DNA from: Streptomyces sp. NBC_00370
GTDB lineage: Bacteria > Actinomycetota > Actinomycetes > Streptomycetales > Streptomycetaceae
Assembly: GCF_036084755.1 (NCBI RefSeq)
Contig: NZ_CP107968.1
Span: 6,580,001-6,644,000 of the forward strand
Length of the DNA: 64,000 bases
Reading direction: 5' to 3'
Both the position numbers and the translations under genes were made by a program. Below, in pieces: positions 50,833 to 61,893 of this stretch. The notes below the pieces were generated by a model. That model had not been told where the DNA came from. It ran no database searches and saw only the letters and a program-made list of their open reading frames with translations. Within the stretch, counting starts at the first letter, position 1; the number at the start of each line of letters is the position of its first letter.

Positions 50833-52578
50833 TCAGCTGTCGGTCAGGACCACGCAGGACTCCGGCGGCAGCCGCAGCACCCCGTCGGCGCCCGGCGCCC
50901 GTACCGGCTCCCAGGCGGCCAGCACCCGGCCGCCGCCGCCCAGCGGGATCTCGGCGCTCCGGTCGGACAGGTTCACCGCGATCCGCAGATCGCCCCTGCG
51001 GTACGCCAGCCAGCGCGCCGCCTCGTCGAAAGCCACCTTCACCGTGGCCAGGTCGGGGTCGGCGAGGTCCGGCTGGCCGTGCCGCAGGGCGATCAGCTCA
51101 CGGTGCCAGGCCAGCAGCCGGGCGTGCGGCTCCTTCTCGATCTCCGTACGGTCCAGACAGGACCGCTCGCGGGTGGCGGGGTCCTGCGGGTCGGGGATGT
51201 CCTCCTCCGCCCAGCCGTGCGCGGCGAACTCCCTGCGCCTGCCGGTGCGTACGGCCTCGGCGAGCACCGGGTCGGGGTGGTCGGTGAAGAACTGCCAGGG
51301 GGTGGCGGCGCCCCACTCCTCGCCCATGAACAGCATCGGGGTGTGCGGGCCCGTCAGGACGAGCACGGCGGCGCAGGCGAGCAGCCCGGGGGAGAGGGTG
51401 GCGGAGAGCCGGTCGCCCAGCGCGCGGTTGCCGATCTGGTCATGGGTCTGGGCGTAGCCGAGGAAGCGGTGCGCGGGGGTTCTCGTACGGTCCACCGGCC
51501 GGCCGTGGACTCTGCCGCGGAACGTCGAGTACGTACCGTCGTGGAAGAACGCCCGGCTCAGCGTCTTGGCGACGGCGGCGAGCGGTGCGCGGGCGAAGTC
51601 GGCGTAGTAGCCCTGGGATTCGCCGGTCAGGGCGGTGTGCAGGGCGTGGTGGAAGTCGTCGTTCCACTGCGCGTGCAGCCCGAGGCCGCCCTCGGTGCGC
51701 GGGGTCGTGGTGCGCGGGTCGGCCAGGTCCGACTCGGCGATGAGGAACAGCGGCCGTCCGACGCCGGCCGCGAGCGCGTCGACCGCCGTGGACAGCTCTT
51801 CGAGGAAGGTCAGCGCGCGGCCGTCGGCGAGGGCGTGCACGGCGTCGAGCCGCAGCCCGTCGAGCCGGTAGTCCCGCAGCCAGGCCAGGGCGCTCTCCAG
51901 CAGATAGGCCCGCACCTCGTCGGAGCCCGGCGCGTCCAGGTTGACCGCGGCGCCCCACGGGGTGTGGTGCGTGTCGGTGAAGTACGGGCCGAACTGGGGC
52001 AGGTAGTTGCCGGCCGGACCGAGGTGGTTGTGTACGACGTCCAGCACCACGCCGATGCCCAGGCCGTGCGCCGTGTCGACAAAGCGCTTCAGCGCCTCGG
52101 GGCCGCCGTACGGCTCGTGCACCGCCCACAGCGACACTCCCTCGTACCCCCAGCCGTGCGAGCCGGGGAACGGGCAGAGCGGCATCAACTCGACATGCGT
52201 GATGCCCAGTTCGGCCAGCGGCGCGAGCTGTTCGGCCGCCGCGTCCAGGGTGCCCTCACGGGTGAACGTGCCGATGTGCAGCTCGTACAGCACGGCGCCG
52301 GGCAGCGGCCGCCCCGCCCACTCGACCTGCCACGCGTACGCGGCCTGGTCGACGACGGCGCTCGTACCGTCGGGCCCGTCCGGCTGGCGGCGCGAGCGCG
52401 GGTCGGGAAGCACCAGACCGCCGTCCAGCGCGAAGCCGTACCGGCTCCCGTCGGTCGCCGGCGCCTGCGCCAGCCACCAGCCCTCCCGCTCCGGATCGCG
52501 CTCCATCGGCCGGTCGGCGTCCTCAAGACGCAGTACGACCTGGTCCTGCGCCTTCGGTGCCCACACCTCGAACTGCAC
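50833..52578 (-). CDS. treZ: Malto-oligosyltrehalose trehalohydrolase
   Basis: 581 residues. The GTG at 52578 has AAGGGGGA about 7 nt upstream. An N-terminal CBM48-like domain (FEVWAPKAQDQVVLRLED) precedes the GH13 barrel. Barrel motifs are DVVHNHLGPAGNY, GLRLDAVHAL (nucleophile Asp), FLIAESDL (acid/base Glu) and YAQTHDQIGNR. It releases trehalose from the maltooligosyl-trehalose made by TreY. treY lies 3.5 kb away on the same strand, with the lpd, LysR and FHA genes between them. Confidence 0.94.
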   Translation of the reverse strand: MQFEVWAPKAQDQVVLRLEDADRPMERDPEREGWWLAQAPATDGSRYGFALDGGLVLPDPRSRRQPDGPDGTSAVVDQAAYAWQVEWAGRPLPGAVLYELHIGTFTREGTLDAAAEQLAPLAELGITHVELMPLCPFPGSHGWGYEGVSLWAVHEPYGGPEALKRFVDTAHGLGIGVVLDVVHNHLGPAGNYLPQFGPYFTDTHHTPWGAAVNLDAPGSDEVRAYLLESALAWLRDYRLDGLRLDAVHALADGRALTFLEELSTAVDALAAGVGRPLFLIAESDLADPRTTTPRTEGGLGLHAQWNDDFHHALHTALTGESQGYYADFARAPLAAVAKTLSRAFFHDGTYSTFRGRVHGRPVDRTRTPAHRFLGYAQTHDQIGNRALGDRLSATLSPGLLACAAVLVLTGPHTPMLFMGEEWGAATPWQFFTDHPDPVLAEAVRTGRRREFAAHGWAEEDIPDPQDPATRERSCLDRTEIEKEPHARLLAWHRELIALRHGQPDLADPDLATVKVAFDEAARWLAYRRGDLRIAVNLSDRSAEIPLGGGGRVLAAWEPVRAPGADGVLRLPPESCVVLTDS

Positions 52579-52873
52579 GGACGGTCCCCCTTTTTCTGTC
52601 ATCGGCTTCACCACACACCGTTCCCACATGGTGGCAAGCCAGACCGCCGGGAGCCCCGTCATCACCCCGAATTGGCAAGACGTTCCCCCAATACGACGCT
52701 CACGGGCCCGGCATCCGGTAGTGGGATCAGTCCCAGGTCATATTGATAGCCCGTTGAAAGTTCAGGTAACCGGCTCACCGGGCGGCCGGTGCCGAGGCCG
52801 GCTCGCGTATTTCGAGGCGGTCATGAACCGGGGCGTCTGGACACCTCGGTGTCGGCGGCCCGACAATCACGGT

Positions 52874-53422
52874 GTGACGTCTTCCTTCGAGTCCCCCACG
52901 TATCCCGCGCGGCTCTCCGACGCCGAGCGGGACCGGGTGCTGGCGTTGCTCAGGGAAGGGGCGGCGCAGGGGAGGCTGTCGCACGACACCTTTCTGCGCC
53001 GGATGGATCTCGTGCTCGCCGCGCGCAGGGCGGACGAGCTGAAGATACTCACCGCCGACCTGGAGACCGAAGGGGCCTGGTCCCGGCGGTTGTTCGGGGC
53101 CGTGGGGCGGGTCTCCGCCTTCTCGCAGCGGCTGCGCAGGGCCTGGCAGGTGGAGCGGCTGCCGAAGCTGCTGCTGCCGCAGCCGAGCCCCTACCCGCTG
53201 CGGATCGGCCGCGACCCGGTCAACGGGCTGCGGCTGAGCGACGACACCGTGTCCAGGCTCCACGCCGAGCTGGTCATGCGCGGCGACCAGTGGATCCTCC
53301 GTGACCTCAGCTCCACCAACGGGACCGTCGTCAACGGCCGCCGGGTGACGGCGACGGCCGTGGTGCGCGACGGCGACATGGTGAGCTTCGGGCAGATGAG
53401 CTTCCGTATCGCGACCGACTAG
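52874..53422 (+). CDS. DUF1707 plus FHA domain protein
   Basis: 182 residues from the GTG at 52874 (TSSFESPTYPARLSD). An in-frame ATG at 52823 with a GAGG site is possible but would add unusual sequence. Residues about 10-62 are DUF1707 (ARLSDAERDRVLALLREGAAQGRLSHDTFLRRMDLVLAAR). The FHA domain runs from about 105 to the end: YPLRIGRDPVNGLRLSDDTVSRLHAEL and DLSSTNGTVVNGRRV. FHA domains bind phosphothreonine, so it is probably a target or adaptor of Ser/Thr kinases. The 295-bp divergent gap 52579-52873 to treZ has no gene. Confidence 0.85.
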   Translation: MTSSFESPTYPARLSDAERDRVLALLREGAAQGRLSHDTFLRRMDLVLAARRADELKILTADLETEGAWSRRLFGAVGRVSAFSQRLRRAWQVERLPKLLLPQPSPYPLRIGRDPVNGLRLSDDTVSRLHAELVMRGDQWILRDLSSTNGTVVNGRRVTATAVVRDGDMVSFGQMSFRIATD

Positions 53423-53438
53423 GCCCTGTCCGGCCCGG

Positions 53439-54836
53439 TCACTGCTGGTGCAGGCCGCGGCCAGCCAGGGTCAGGAACGTTTCCCCGACCGCCTCCGACA
53501 GTGTCGGGTGCGGGTGGATGTGGCGGGCCACGTCGGACGGTTCGGCGTCCCAGCCGACGATCAGCTGGCTCTCGGCGATCATCTCCGAGACGTGCGGGCC
53601 GACCAGATGTACCCCGAGGACCCGGCCGTCCCGTTCGGCCACGACCTTCACCACGCCGCCCCGGCCGTGCACCATGCCCTTGGCGACCGCGGTCAGCGGC
53701 ATCGTGTTCACCCGCACCTCGTGGCCCCGGTTGCGGGCCTCCTCCTCGGTCAGTCCGACCGCCGCCGTCTGCGGGCTGGAGTACGTCACCCTCGGCACCG
53801 TCGCGTAGTCGACCGGCTGCGAGGCGACCCCCGCCAGGGTCTCCGCGACCAACAGGCCCTCGGCGAACGACGCGTGGGCCAGGCCCAGGGACGGGGGCGG
53901 CAGCAGATCGCCGACCACGTGGATGCCGGGCACGGCCGTCTCCAGCCGCGTCCAGTCCGCCGGGACGACATGGCCGCGCTCGTCGGTGGTGAGCCCGGCC
54001 GCCGCCAGGTCGAGTCCTTCGGTGACCGGTGCGCGCCCGACGGCGACCAGCAGCCGCTCCGCCTCGACCGTACGGCTCTCCCCGCGCGCCGCGCGCACCA
54101 CGGCCCGTACCGACCCGGCCGCCACCGACGCGTCGTCCAGCCGGGCGCCCGTCAGCACCCGGATGCCGCGCTTCTTCAGACCGCGTGTCAGGTGCCGGCT
54201 CACGTCCGCGTCCTCCAGCGGTACGAGCCGGTCGGCGGCCTCCACGAGCGTCACGGCCGCGCCCATGGAGCGATGGAACGAGGCGTACTCCACCCCGATC
54301 GCACCGCCGCCCAGCACCAGGACCGAAGCGGGCAGCCCCGGCGCGAAGAGCGCGTCGTCGCTGGTGACGACCGTCCGGCCGTCGGGGGTGAGCCCCGGCA
54401 GCGTGCGCGGTCTCGATCCGGTCGCCAGCACGATCCCCCGGCGCGCCGTCAGCTCCCCGGCCCCCTCGACGTACACACCGCGCGGCCCGGTCAGCCGGGC
54501 GCTGCCCCGCACCACCCGTACCCCCGCGTGGGCGAGATGGCTCTCCACGCCCCGGTGGTTACGGGCGACGATGTCGACCCGGGTGGCGACGAGCGCCGGC
54601 CAGTCCACCGAGTCGAGCGTCGACCTCACCCCCCACCGCTCCCGGGCCTCGGCGATCCCGTCGACCAGTTCCGCCGCGTGCAGCATCGCCTTGCTGGGGA
54701 CGCAGCCGCGGTGCAGACAGGTGCCGCCGATCTTGTCCCGCTCCGCCAGGACGACGTCGAGGCCCAGCGCCGCGGCGCGCAACGCGGTGGAGTACCCGCC
54801 GGTGCCGCCGCCGATCACGATCACATCGGTAGTCAT
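53439..54836 (-). CDS. lpdA: Dihydrolipoyl dehydrogenase (E3)
   Basis: 465 residues from the ATG at 54836, with GAGG 8 nt upstream. FAD site VIVIGGGTGGYSTALRAA; redox disulfide in GGTCLHRGCVPSKAML; NAD site SVLVLGGGAIGVEYA; C-terminal His-Glu pair in HIHPHPTLSEAVGE. All functional residues of E3 are present. It regenerates lipoamide for 2-oxoacid dehydrogenase or glycine-cleavage complexes, but no E1, E2 or gcv gene is nearby. It is divergent from a LysR regulator gene, which may control it. It is convergent with the FHA gene. Confidence 0.9.
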   Translation of the reverse strand: MTTDVIVIGGGTGGYSTALRAAALGLDVVLAERDKIGGTCLHRGCVPSKAMLHAAELVDGIAEARERWGVRSTLDSVDWPALVATRVDIVARNHRGVESHLAHAGVRVVRGSARLTGPRGVYVEGAGELTARRGIVLATGSRPRTLPGLTPDGRTVVTSDDALFAPGLPASVLVLGGGAIGVEYASFHRSMGAAVTLVEAADRLVPLEDADVSRHLTRGLKKRGIRVLTGARLDDASVAAGSVRAVVRAARGESRTVEAERLLVAVGRAPVTEGLDLAAAGLTTDERGHVVPADWTRLETAVPGIHVVGDLLPPPSLGLAHASFAEGLLVAETLAGVASQPVDYATVPRVTYSSPQTAAVGLTEEEARNRGHEVRVNTMPLTAVAKGMVHGRGGVVKVVAERDGRVLGVHLVGPHVSEMIAESQLIVGWDAEPSDVARHIHPHPTLSEAVGETFLTLAGRGLHQQ

Positions 54837-54951
54837 GCGGCCAGCCTCGGCCCCTTCCTGGTCATGCGTCCAAGGCAATAATCTTGTGGAGCCGATGCAG
54901 GGTGTTTATGGCTCGGCGCGGGAGGCGCGGAAAGCGCGGGAGGCGGCGGCC

Positions 54952-55827
54952 ATGAGTCTGCGACAGATGGAGTACTTCCTGACCGTCGTCGAGGAGTCGT
55001 CCTTCACCCGGGCCGCCGAGCTGCTCCATGTCACCCAGCCCGCGCTCTCGCACCAGATCAAGGCCCTGGAGCGGACCGTCGGCGGCCCGCTCCTGGAGCG
55101 GCTGCCGCGCGGTGTCCGGCTCACCCCGATGGGCCGCGCCTTCCTGCCCCACGCCGAACTGGCCGTACGCAGCGCGGCGCAGGCCCAGCGCGCCGCGCGG
55201 GCCGCCGCCGGCGCCGAGGGCGGTGAGCTGCATGTCGCCGCGATGCACGGCGTGGCCGTCGGGATCCTGCCCGAGGTCTTCGCCCGCTGGCGCAGGCTCC
55301 GTCCGCGGGTCGCGCTGTTCCTGCACGAGTACGCGACGTCCGAGGCGCTGGAGGAACGGGTCGAGCGCGGTATCGCCGACCTGGCGGTGGGACCGCCGCC
55401 CCGCGACTGGCAGGGCCCGGTCGTCCACGTCGGGATCGAGGAGATCGTGCTGGTCGTGCCCTTCGACGACCGGCTCGCGGGCCGCACGACGGTGGCCCTG
55501 GCCGAGCTGTCCGACCGCACCTGGGTGCGGTGCGCGATGGAACCGGTGGTCGAGGGCCGCAGATTCCTCGACTGGGCCTGCGGTAAGGCCGGTTTCGCCC
55601 CGCGCACCGCCGTCTGGACCGAGCACTCGTCCACGGCGGTACGGATGGCGGCTGCCGGTGTCGGTATCGCCACCGCGCCCTCGCACGTGGTGCGGGGCGC
55701 GGTGGGGGAGGACTGCGTGATCCTCCAGGTCGACCCGGAGTGGCGCCGCCCGGTCACCGCGTTCTCCCGGGTGGAACTCACCGGCGCCGCAGCCGCCTTC
55801 GTCGACCTCCTGCACCGCCCTGGCTAG
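54952..55827 (+). CDS. LysR-family transcriptional regulator
   Basis: 291 residues. The ATG at 54952 has GGGAGG 8 nt upstream. Residues 1-60 form the LysR helix-turn-helix (RQMEYFLTVVEESSFTRAAELLHVTQPALSHQIKALE). The rest is a substrate-binding-like effector domain (GIADLAVGPPPRDWQG, HSSTAVRMAAAGVGIATAPSHVV). Effector unknown. The 115-bp divergent gap to lpdA is A+T-richer (GCAATAATCTTGTGG). It is the expected place for its binding site. Its stop overlaps that of the small gene 55824-56027 by 4 bp in convergent orientation. Confidence 0.88.
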   Translation: MSLRQMEYFLTVVEESSFTRAAELLHVTQPALSHQIKALERTVGGPLLERLPRGVRLTPMGRAFLPHAELAVRSAAQAQRAARAAAGAEGGELHVAAMHGVAVGILPEVFARWRRLRPRVALFLHEYATSEALEERVERGIADLAVGPPPRDWQGPVVHVGIEEIVLVVPFDDRLAGRTTVALAELSDRTWVRCAMEPVVEGRRFLDWACGKAGFAPRTAVWTEHSSTAVRMAAAGVGIATAPSHVVRGAVGEDCVILQVDPEWRRPVTAFSRVELTGAAAAFVDLLHRPG

Positions 55828-56027
55828 GAGTCGCCCGGCCGGTCGTCGGGGAGCCGCGCCTCGAGCTCGGCCACCCGTGCTTCCAGCGCCACCATGCGGT
55901 CGTACAGGTCGAGCGTCATCCGCGGATCGATCGGGATCCCGGTCCCCTCCGCGACCCGGCGGCGCAGCCACTGTTCGAGCGTCTCGTCGTCCTGCCTGCG
56001 CTGGTCCTTGCTCCGCCGGCCGGCCAT
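55824..56027 (-). CDS. 67-residue protein translationally coupled to treY
   Basis: The ATG at 56027 shares its A with the treY stop (TGATG), so translation is probably coupled. The protein is highly charged: basic N-terminus (MAGRRSKDQRRQDDETLEQWLRRRV), a middle GIPIDPRMTLDLYDRM, and a C-terminal predicted coiled coil (VALEARVAELEARL). No known domain. The coil suggests an oligomeric or partner-binding role, perhaps with TreY. Its 3' end overlaps the LysR gene on the other strand. Confidence 0.65.
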   Translation of the reverse strand: MAGRRSKDQRRQDDETLEQWLRRRVAEGTGIPIDPRMTLDLYDRMVALEARVAELEARLPDDRPGDS

Positions 56028-58420
56028 CAGGAAGCCGCCACCGCGAGCAGTGCCACCGGGCGCTCGGCCAACAGCTCGGCCAGCGGCACCGGGTGGTCGG
56101 GGCCGCCCTCGAACTCCCGCTCGGGGGAGAGCAGATCGACCCACCGGCCGGCCGGCAGGACCAGCTCCGTGCCCGTCCAGCCGCCCGTCTCCGCCAGCCG
56201 CAGCGGCAGCCTGGTCACGGCCGTGACCACCTCGCCCGACCTGCTGAACGCCAGACAGTGCGCGGCGGCCGGGCCCGAGGCCTCCAGCGGGGTGTACGTG
56301 CCCGACTCGCCGAACGCGTCCGGGCGTTCCCTGCGCACCTTCAGCGCCGCCGTCGTCACCACCGTCTTCTCGTCCGGCGGTCCCGGCCGGAACCTGGCCC
56401 GGTTGTCCGGGTCGACCAGCGCGAAGTACTCCCGCTCGGTGCCCTGGTAGAGGTCGGGCACGCCCGGCATCGTCAGCTGCACCAGCGCGGCGCCCAGCGC
56501 CCCTGCCCGCACGTACGGGGACAGCGCGCGGGTGAAGTGCGCGACCGTGCGGCGCGCGGCGCCCGCCGGGCCCGCGTCGACGAAATCGGTGACCGCCTGC
56601 TCGTAGCCCGGGTCACCCTCGGTCCAGCTCGTGCGCAGCCCCGACTCCCGTACGGACTTCAGCAGCGCGGGCCCCATCCGGCTGCCGTCCGGCGCGCCGG
56701 CCAGCGACGCGTCGACGTCCACGGAGTCGCCGGCCGGGGTGAAGCCGACCGCCGTCTGCCAGGCCTGCCAGGCCACCTGCGGATCGGGCGCCGGTACCCC
56801 TGACACCTGCTCCAGCAGGTCGTCCCACCACTTCGGGCACTGCGACAGCACCGCGATCCCGGCCCGTACGTCCGCGCTCCGCTTGGTGTCATGGGTCGTC
56901 AGGACCGTACCGGTGGCGGGCCAGTCGCGCGCGAGCCTGCCGCAGTACGCGTGGAACTCCGCCGGGCTGACGGCGGGCGTACCCGGGTCGCCGCCCACCT
57001 CGTTGGCCGAGATCAGCGGCACGAACCGGTAGAACGCCGTGTCCTCGACGGACTTGGCGCGCAGCGCCGAGGCGGTCTGGGCGAACCGCGCGCAGAACGT
57101 CACATGGTCGGGTCCGGTACCGAGCCTGCCGAGGGCCAGGTCGCGCACCACGTCGACGGCCGCCGCCTCCTGCTCCACCACGAAGGCCGCCTTCGCCTCG
57201 CGCACGGCCTGCGCCGGGATCGTGGCGGCCGACGCCTCGGTGAGCGGCCCGCCGGGGCCCGTCGCCGTCACGTACGGGCGGTAGACGGGGACCCGTACCA
57301 GCAGCTCGCGAACGGCGGTGCGCAGCGCCCAGGGCGCGTGGTCGCGCAGGGCCGGGTCGGCGGCGCAGATCCGCTCGGCGGCCCGCACCAGCACCTCGGT
57401 CTCGGCGGCCAGTTCATGGACGACCACCTTGTACGCGGCGCGGCGCACCGTCGGCTCCCAGTGGCCGCCCCGGTCGGGCGCGGGCGCCGCCACCTCCCGG
57501 TACCGGTGCTCCAGCGCGGCGGCGCCGACCGGGTCGGTGAACAGGCCGTCGATCTTGCGCAGCGCGTCGTAGCCGGTCGTGCCGGCCACCGGCCAGGTGG
57601 CGGGCAGCACCTCGTCACCGGTGAGGATCTTCTCGACCACGGTCCAGCAGGCGCCGCCGGTGGCCTCGCCCAGCCGGCGCAGATACTGCTCGGGGTCGGC
57701 GAGCCCGTCCGGATGGTCGATGCGCAGCCCTTCGACCACACCGTCCCGCACCAGCTCCAGGATCTTGGCGTGGGTCGCCTCGAAGACCTCGGGGTCCTCG
57801 ACGCGCAGCCCGATCAGCTCCGAGATGGTGAAGAACCGGCGGTAGTTCAGCTCCGTGCGGGCCAGCCGCCACCAGCACAGCCGGTAGTGCTGCGCGTCCA
57901 GCAGCTCGGGCAGCGCCAGCTCCTCGGTACCGGGCGCGAGCGGGAACCGCTGCTCGCCGTGGTGCAGGACGCCGTCCTCGACCCGCATGGCGGCGAGTTC
58001 ACCGCCGAGCGGCCCCGGCAGCACGGGCAGCAGCATCTTCCCGTCACCCGTCGACCTGTCGATGTCGAACCAGCCGGCGTACGGGGAGTCCGCGCCCTCG
58101 CGCAGCACCTCCCACAGCGCCTTGTTGTGGGACGGCGCCGCCGCCATGTGGTTGGGGACGATGTCGAGGACGAGGCCGAGGCCGTACTCGCGGGCCCGGC
58201 GGGCCAGCTGCCGCAGCCCGTCCTCGCCGCCCAGCTCGTCCCGTACCCGGGAGTGGTCGACGACGTCGTAGCCGTGCGTCGAGCCGGGGACGGCTTCGAG
58301 CACGGGGGACAGATGGAGGTGCGAGACCCCGAGCGCTGCGAGGTACGGCACCACCTTCTCGGCGGCCCGGAAGGTGAAGTCCGGCTGGAGCTGGAGCCGG
58401 TAGGTCGCGGTGGGCGTCAT
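56027..58420 (-). CDS. treY: Malto-oligosyltrehalose synthase
   Basis: 797 residues from the ATG at 58420. It is a GH13 enzyme: TYRLQLQPDFTF opening, DIVPNHMAA, GLRIDHPDGLADPEQYL (nucleophile Asp), VEKILTGDEVLP (acid/base Glu) and TTHDTKRSADVRAG. It isomerises the reducing end of alpha-1,4-glucans into a terminal trehalosyl unit, which TreZ then releases. The long insertions between barrel strands are normal for TreY. It is coupled to the small gene downstream. No strong ribosome site is visible. Confidence 0.95.
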   Translation of the reverse strand: MTPTATYRLQLQPDFTFRAAEKVVPYLAALGVSHLHLSPVLEAVPGSTHGYDVVDHSRVRDELGGEDGLRQLARRAREYGLGLVLDIVPNHMAAAPSHNKALWEVLREGADSPYAGWFDIDRSTGDGKMLLPVLPGPLGGELAAMRVEDGVLHHGEQRFPLAPGTEELALPELLDAQHYRLCWWRLARTELNYRRFFTISELIGLRVEDPEVFEATHAKILELVRDGVVEGLRIDHPDGLADPEQYLRRLGEATGGACWTVVEKILTGDEVLPATWPVAGTTGYDALRKIDGLFTDPVGAAALEHRYREVAAPAPDRGGHWEPTVRRAAYKVVVHELAAETEVLVRAAERICAADPALRDHAPWALRTAVRELLVRVPVYRPYVTATGPGGPLTEASAATIPAQAVREAKAAFVVEQEAAAVDVVRDLALGRLGTGPDHVTFCARFAQTASALRAKSVEDTAFYRFVPLISANEVGGDPGTPAVSPAEFHAYCGRLARDWPATGTVLTTHDTKRSADVRAGIAVLSQCPKWWDDLLEQVSGVPAPDPQVAWQAWQTAVGFTPAGDSVDVDASLAGAPDGSRMGPALLKSVRESGLRTSWTEGDPGYEQAVTDFVDAGPAGAARRTVAHFTRALSPYVRAGALGAALVQLTMPGVPDLYQGTEREYFALVDPDNRARFRPGPPDEKTVVTTAALKVRRERPDAFGESGTYTPLEASGPAAAHCLAFSRSGEVVTAVTRLPLRLAETGGWTGTELVLPAGRWVDLLSPEREFEGGPDHPVPLAELLAERPVALLAVAAS

Positions 58421-58493
58421 ACGGACGTTCGTACCCCGCTTCGGGCTTCGTGTGTCATTGACTCATGCGGACGGGCGGACGGGCAGGGCGCTG

Positions 58494-59288
58494 TCAGGGT
58501 GTCTGTACCGGCTTGTACACGTACGGCGTGGTCGTGGTCAGGGCGGTGAAGCCCAGCCGTTCCAGGATCGGGCGGCTGGTCTCCAGGGCATCGACCTGGA
58601 GATAACGGTAACCGCGCGCGGCGGCGATCTCCGCCCGGTGGGCGACCAGGGCCCGGTAGATCCCTTTGCCCCGCCAGGCCTCCAGGGTGCCACCGCCCCA
58701 CAGCCCGGCGAACTCCTTGCCCGGGGGCAGCTCCATCCGGGCCGCGCTCACCGGGGTGTCACCGGCCGTCGCGACGACCGCCGACACGGTCTCGGGGGCT
58801 TCGGCGAGCTGCGTCAGCAGCCGCTCCCGGTAGGCGGTGCCCGTCATGCCGAACGCCTGCTCATGGACGCCGGACAGCAGCTCCATCCCGGCGGCGTCGG
58901 TCACCGGACGCAGCCGTACGCCCGCCGGGAGCGTGGCCCGGGTGGACAGCTTCCCGACCTCGGCGACCAGCACCGTCTCGGTGTCCTCAGGCACGAAACC
59001 GGCGGCCAGCAGCCGCTCGGCGAGATCGGCGGGCCGGTCGTGGCCGTAGAGCTTCCACTCGAACTCGTAACCGAGGGGGGCGAACCGCTCGATCTGCGCG
59101 ACGATCGCCGCGTCGGCCGCGGCGCCGTCCAGGGCTGGGTCCGACCAGAGGACACCGTTCCAGTCGTGCGCGGCGCCGGCCTGCCGTACCACCCCGCCGG
59201 TCCGCTCGACCCGCACTCCCGGGCCCTCGGCCGTCGCGTCCTGTCGCATCTGCCGGTCGAAAGCGGTCAGTACCGCACTGTGTTCCAT
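58494..59288 (-). CDS. GNAT-family N-acetyltransferase
   Basis: 264 residues from the ATG at 59288. The C-terminal about 140 residues form the GNAT domain (VRLRPVTDAAGMELLSGVHEQAFG). The acetyl-CoA motif is LWGGGTLEAWRGKGIYRALVAHR, close to Q/RxxGxG/A, and RGYRYLQVDALETSRPILERLGF follows. The N-terminal half is a degenerate second GNAT-like unit (AAIVAQIERFAPLGYEFEWKLYGHDR). Substrate is unknown. It lies between glgX and treY on the same strand but is separated from glgX by a very strong hairpin. Confidence 0.85.
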   Translation of the reverse strand: MEHSAVLTAFDRQMRQDATAEGPGVRVERTGGVVRQAGAAHDWNGVLWSDPALDGAAADAAIVAQIERFAPLGYEFEWKLYGHDRPADLAERLLAAGFVPEDTETVLVAEVGKLSTRATLPAGVRLRPVTDAAGMELLSGVHEQAFGMTGTAYRERLLTQLAEAPETVSAVVATAGDTPVSAARMELPPGKEFAGLWGGGTLEAWRGKGIYRALVAHRAEIAAARGYRYLQVDALETSRPILERLGFTALTTTTPYVYKPVQTP

Positions 59289-59297
59289 GCGGCCACT

Positions 59298-59348
59298 CCA
59301 GCACCGGCGGCGCGGCGCGGCAAACGCGTTTCGCGCCGCCGGTGCTGG
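59298..59348 (-). terminator. 17-bp perfect hairpin after glgX
   Basis: CCAGCACCGGCGGCGCG (59298-59314) pairs base for base with CGCGCCGCCGGTGCTGG (59332-59348) around a 17-nt loop. It sits between the glgX stop (59377) and the GNAT start (59288). There is no T-tract. It is the most stable-looking stem in the window. Confidence 0.8.
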
Positions 59349-59376
59349 ACGGACGGACCGGCTGCCGGACGGCGGG

Positions 59377-61509
<2,133 letters not shown>

Positions 61510-61591
61510 AGATAAGACTCTTCCATTTCTGATCCGGGTGCTGCGGGTCACTTGCGTCAGATCTTCCCCGAAAGAAGCGAAACCACCTAGG

Positions 61592-61635
61592 AACCCGGGA
61601 GATTCTGCCGAAGAACCGGGGAGATTCTGGCGAAG
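61592..61635. repeat. Tandem 22-bp direct repeat upstream of glgX
   Basis: Two adjacent copies (61592-61613 and 61614-61635) differ at two positions. The shared core is GGGAGATTCTG followed by CGAAG. The pair lies 83-126 bp upstream of the glgX start, in the divergent gap to the HEPN gene, so it may be a regulator binding pair. A small hairpin (GCCCGGTG/CACCGGGC, 61716-61734) follows. No gene is seen in the 61510-61893 gap. Confidence 0.75.
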
Positions 61636-61893
61636 TCAACCTCACGCTACGCGCCGTCGCCCGTTCAACGGACCCGCGCTCGGGGGCACCGCGGGGGCGG
61701 TCACCCGGGGGGCGTGCCCGGTGGCGCACCGGGCGTAATCACTATGAACCATCTCACTCCGGTCGATCTCGCCACAGGGAACCACCTTTCCGATTGGGGG
61801 AGTTGGGAAAGGAGCTGTGCATCCGGCTGCCACGCGTACCGTCCGCGGAGTACCCTTCCTTGATCGTTGAAGGGGAGGGAAGGCGGTGCGCGG

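Noticed and set aside
50814..50835. TGACCG/CGGTCA inverted repeat that includes both stop codons of the convergent aminopeptidase and treZ genes
   Set aside because: Only 6 bp of stem with a 10-nt loop, and most bases are fixed by the two stop codons. Too weak to call a terminator.
52823..52873. Upstream ATG at 52823 as the FHA protein start, given a GAGG site
   Set aside because: The added residues are Arg/Pro-rich and lie outside the DUF1707 domain, which begins just after the GTG at 52874 as in relatives. Not fully excluded.
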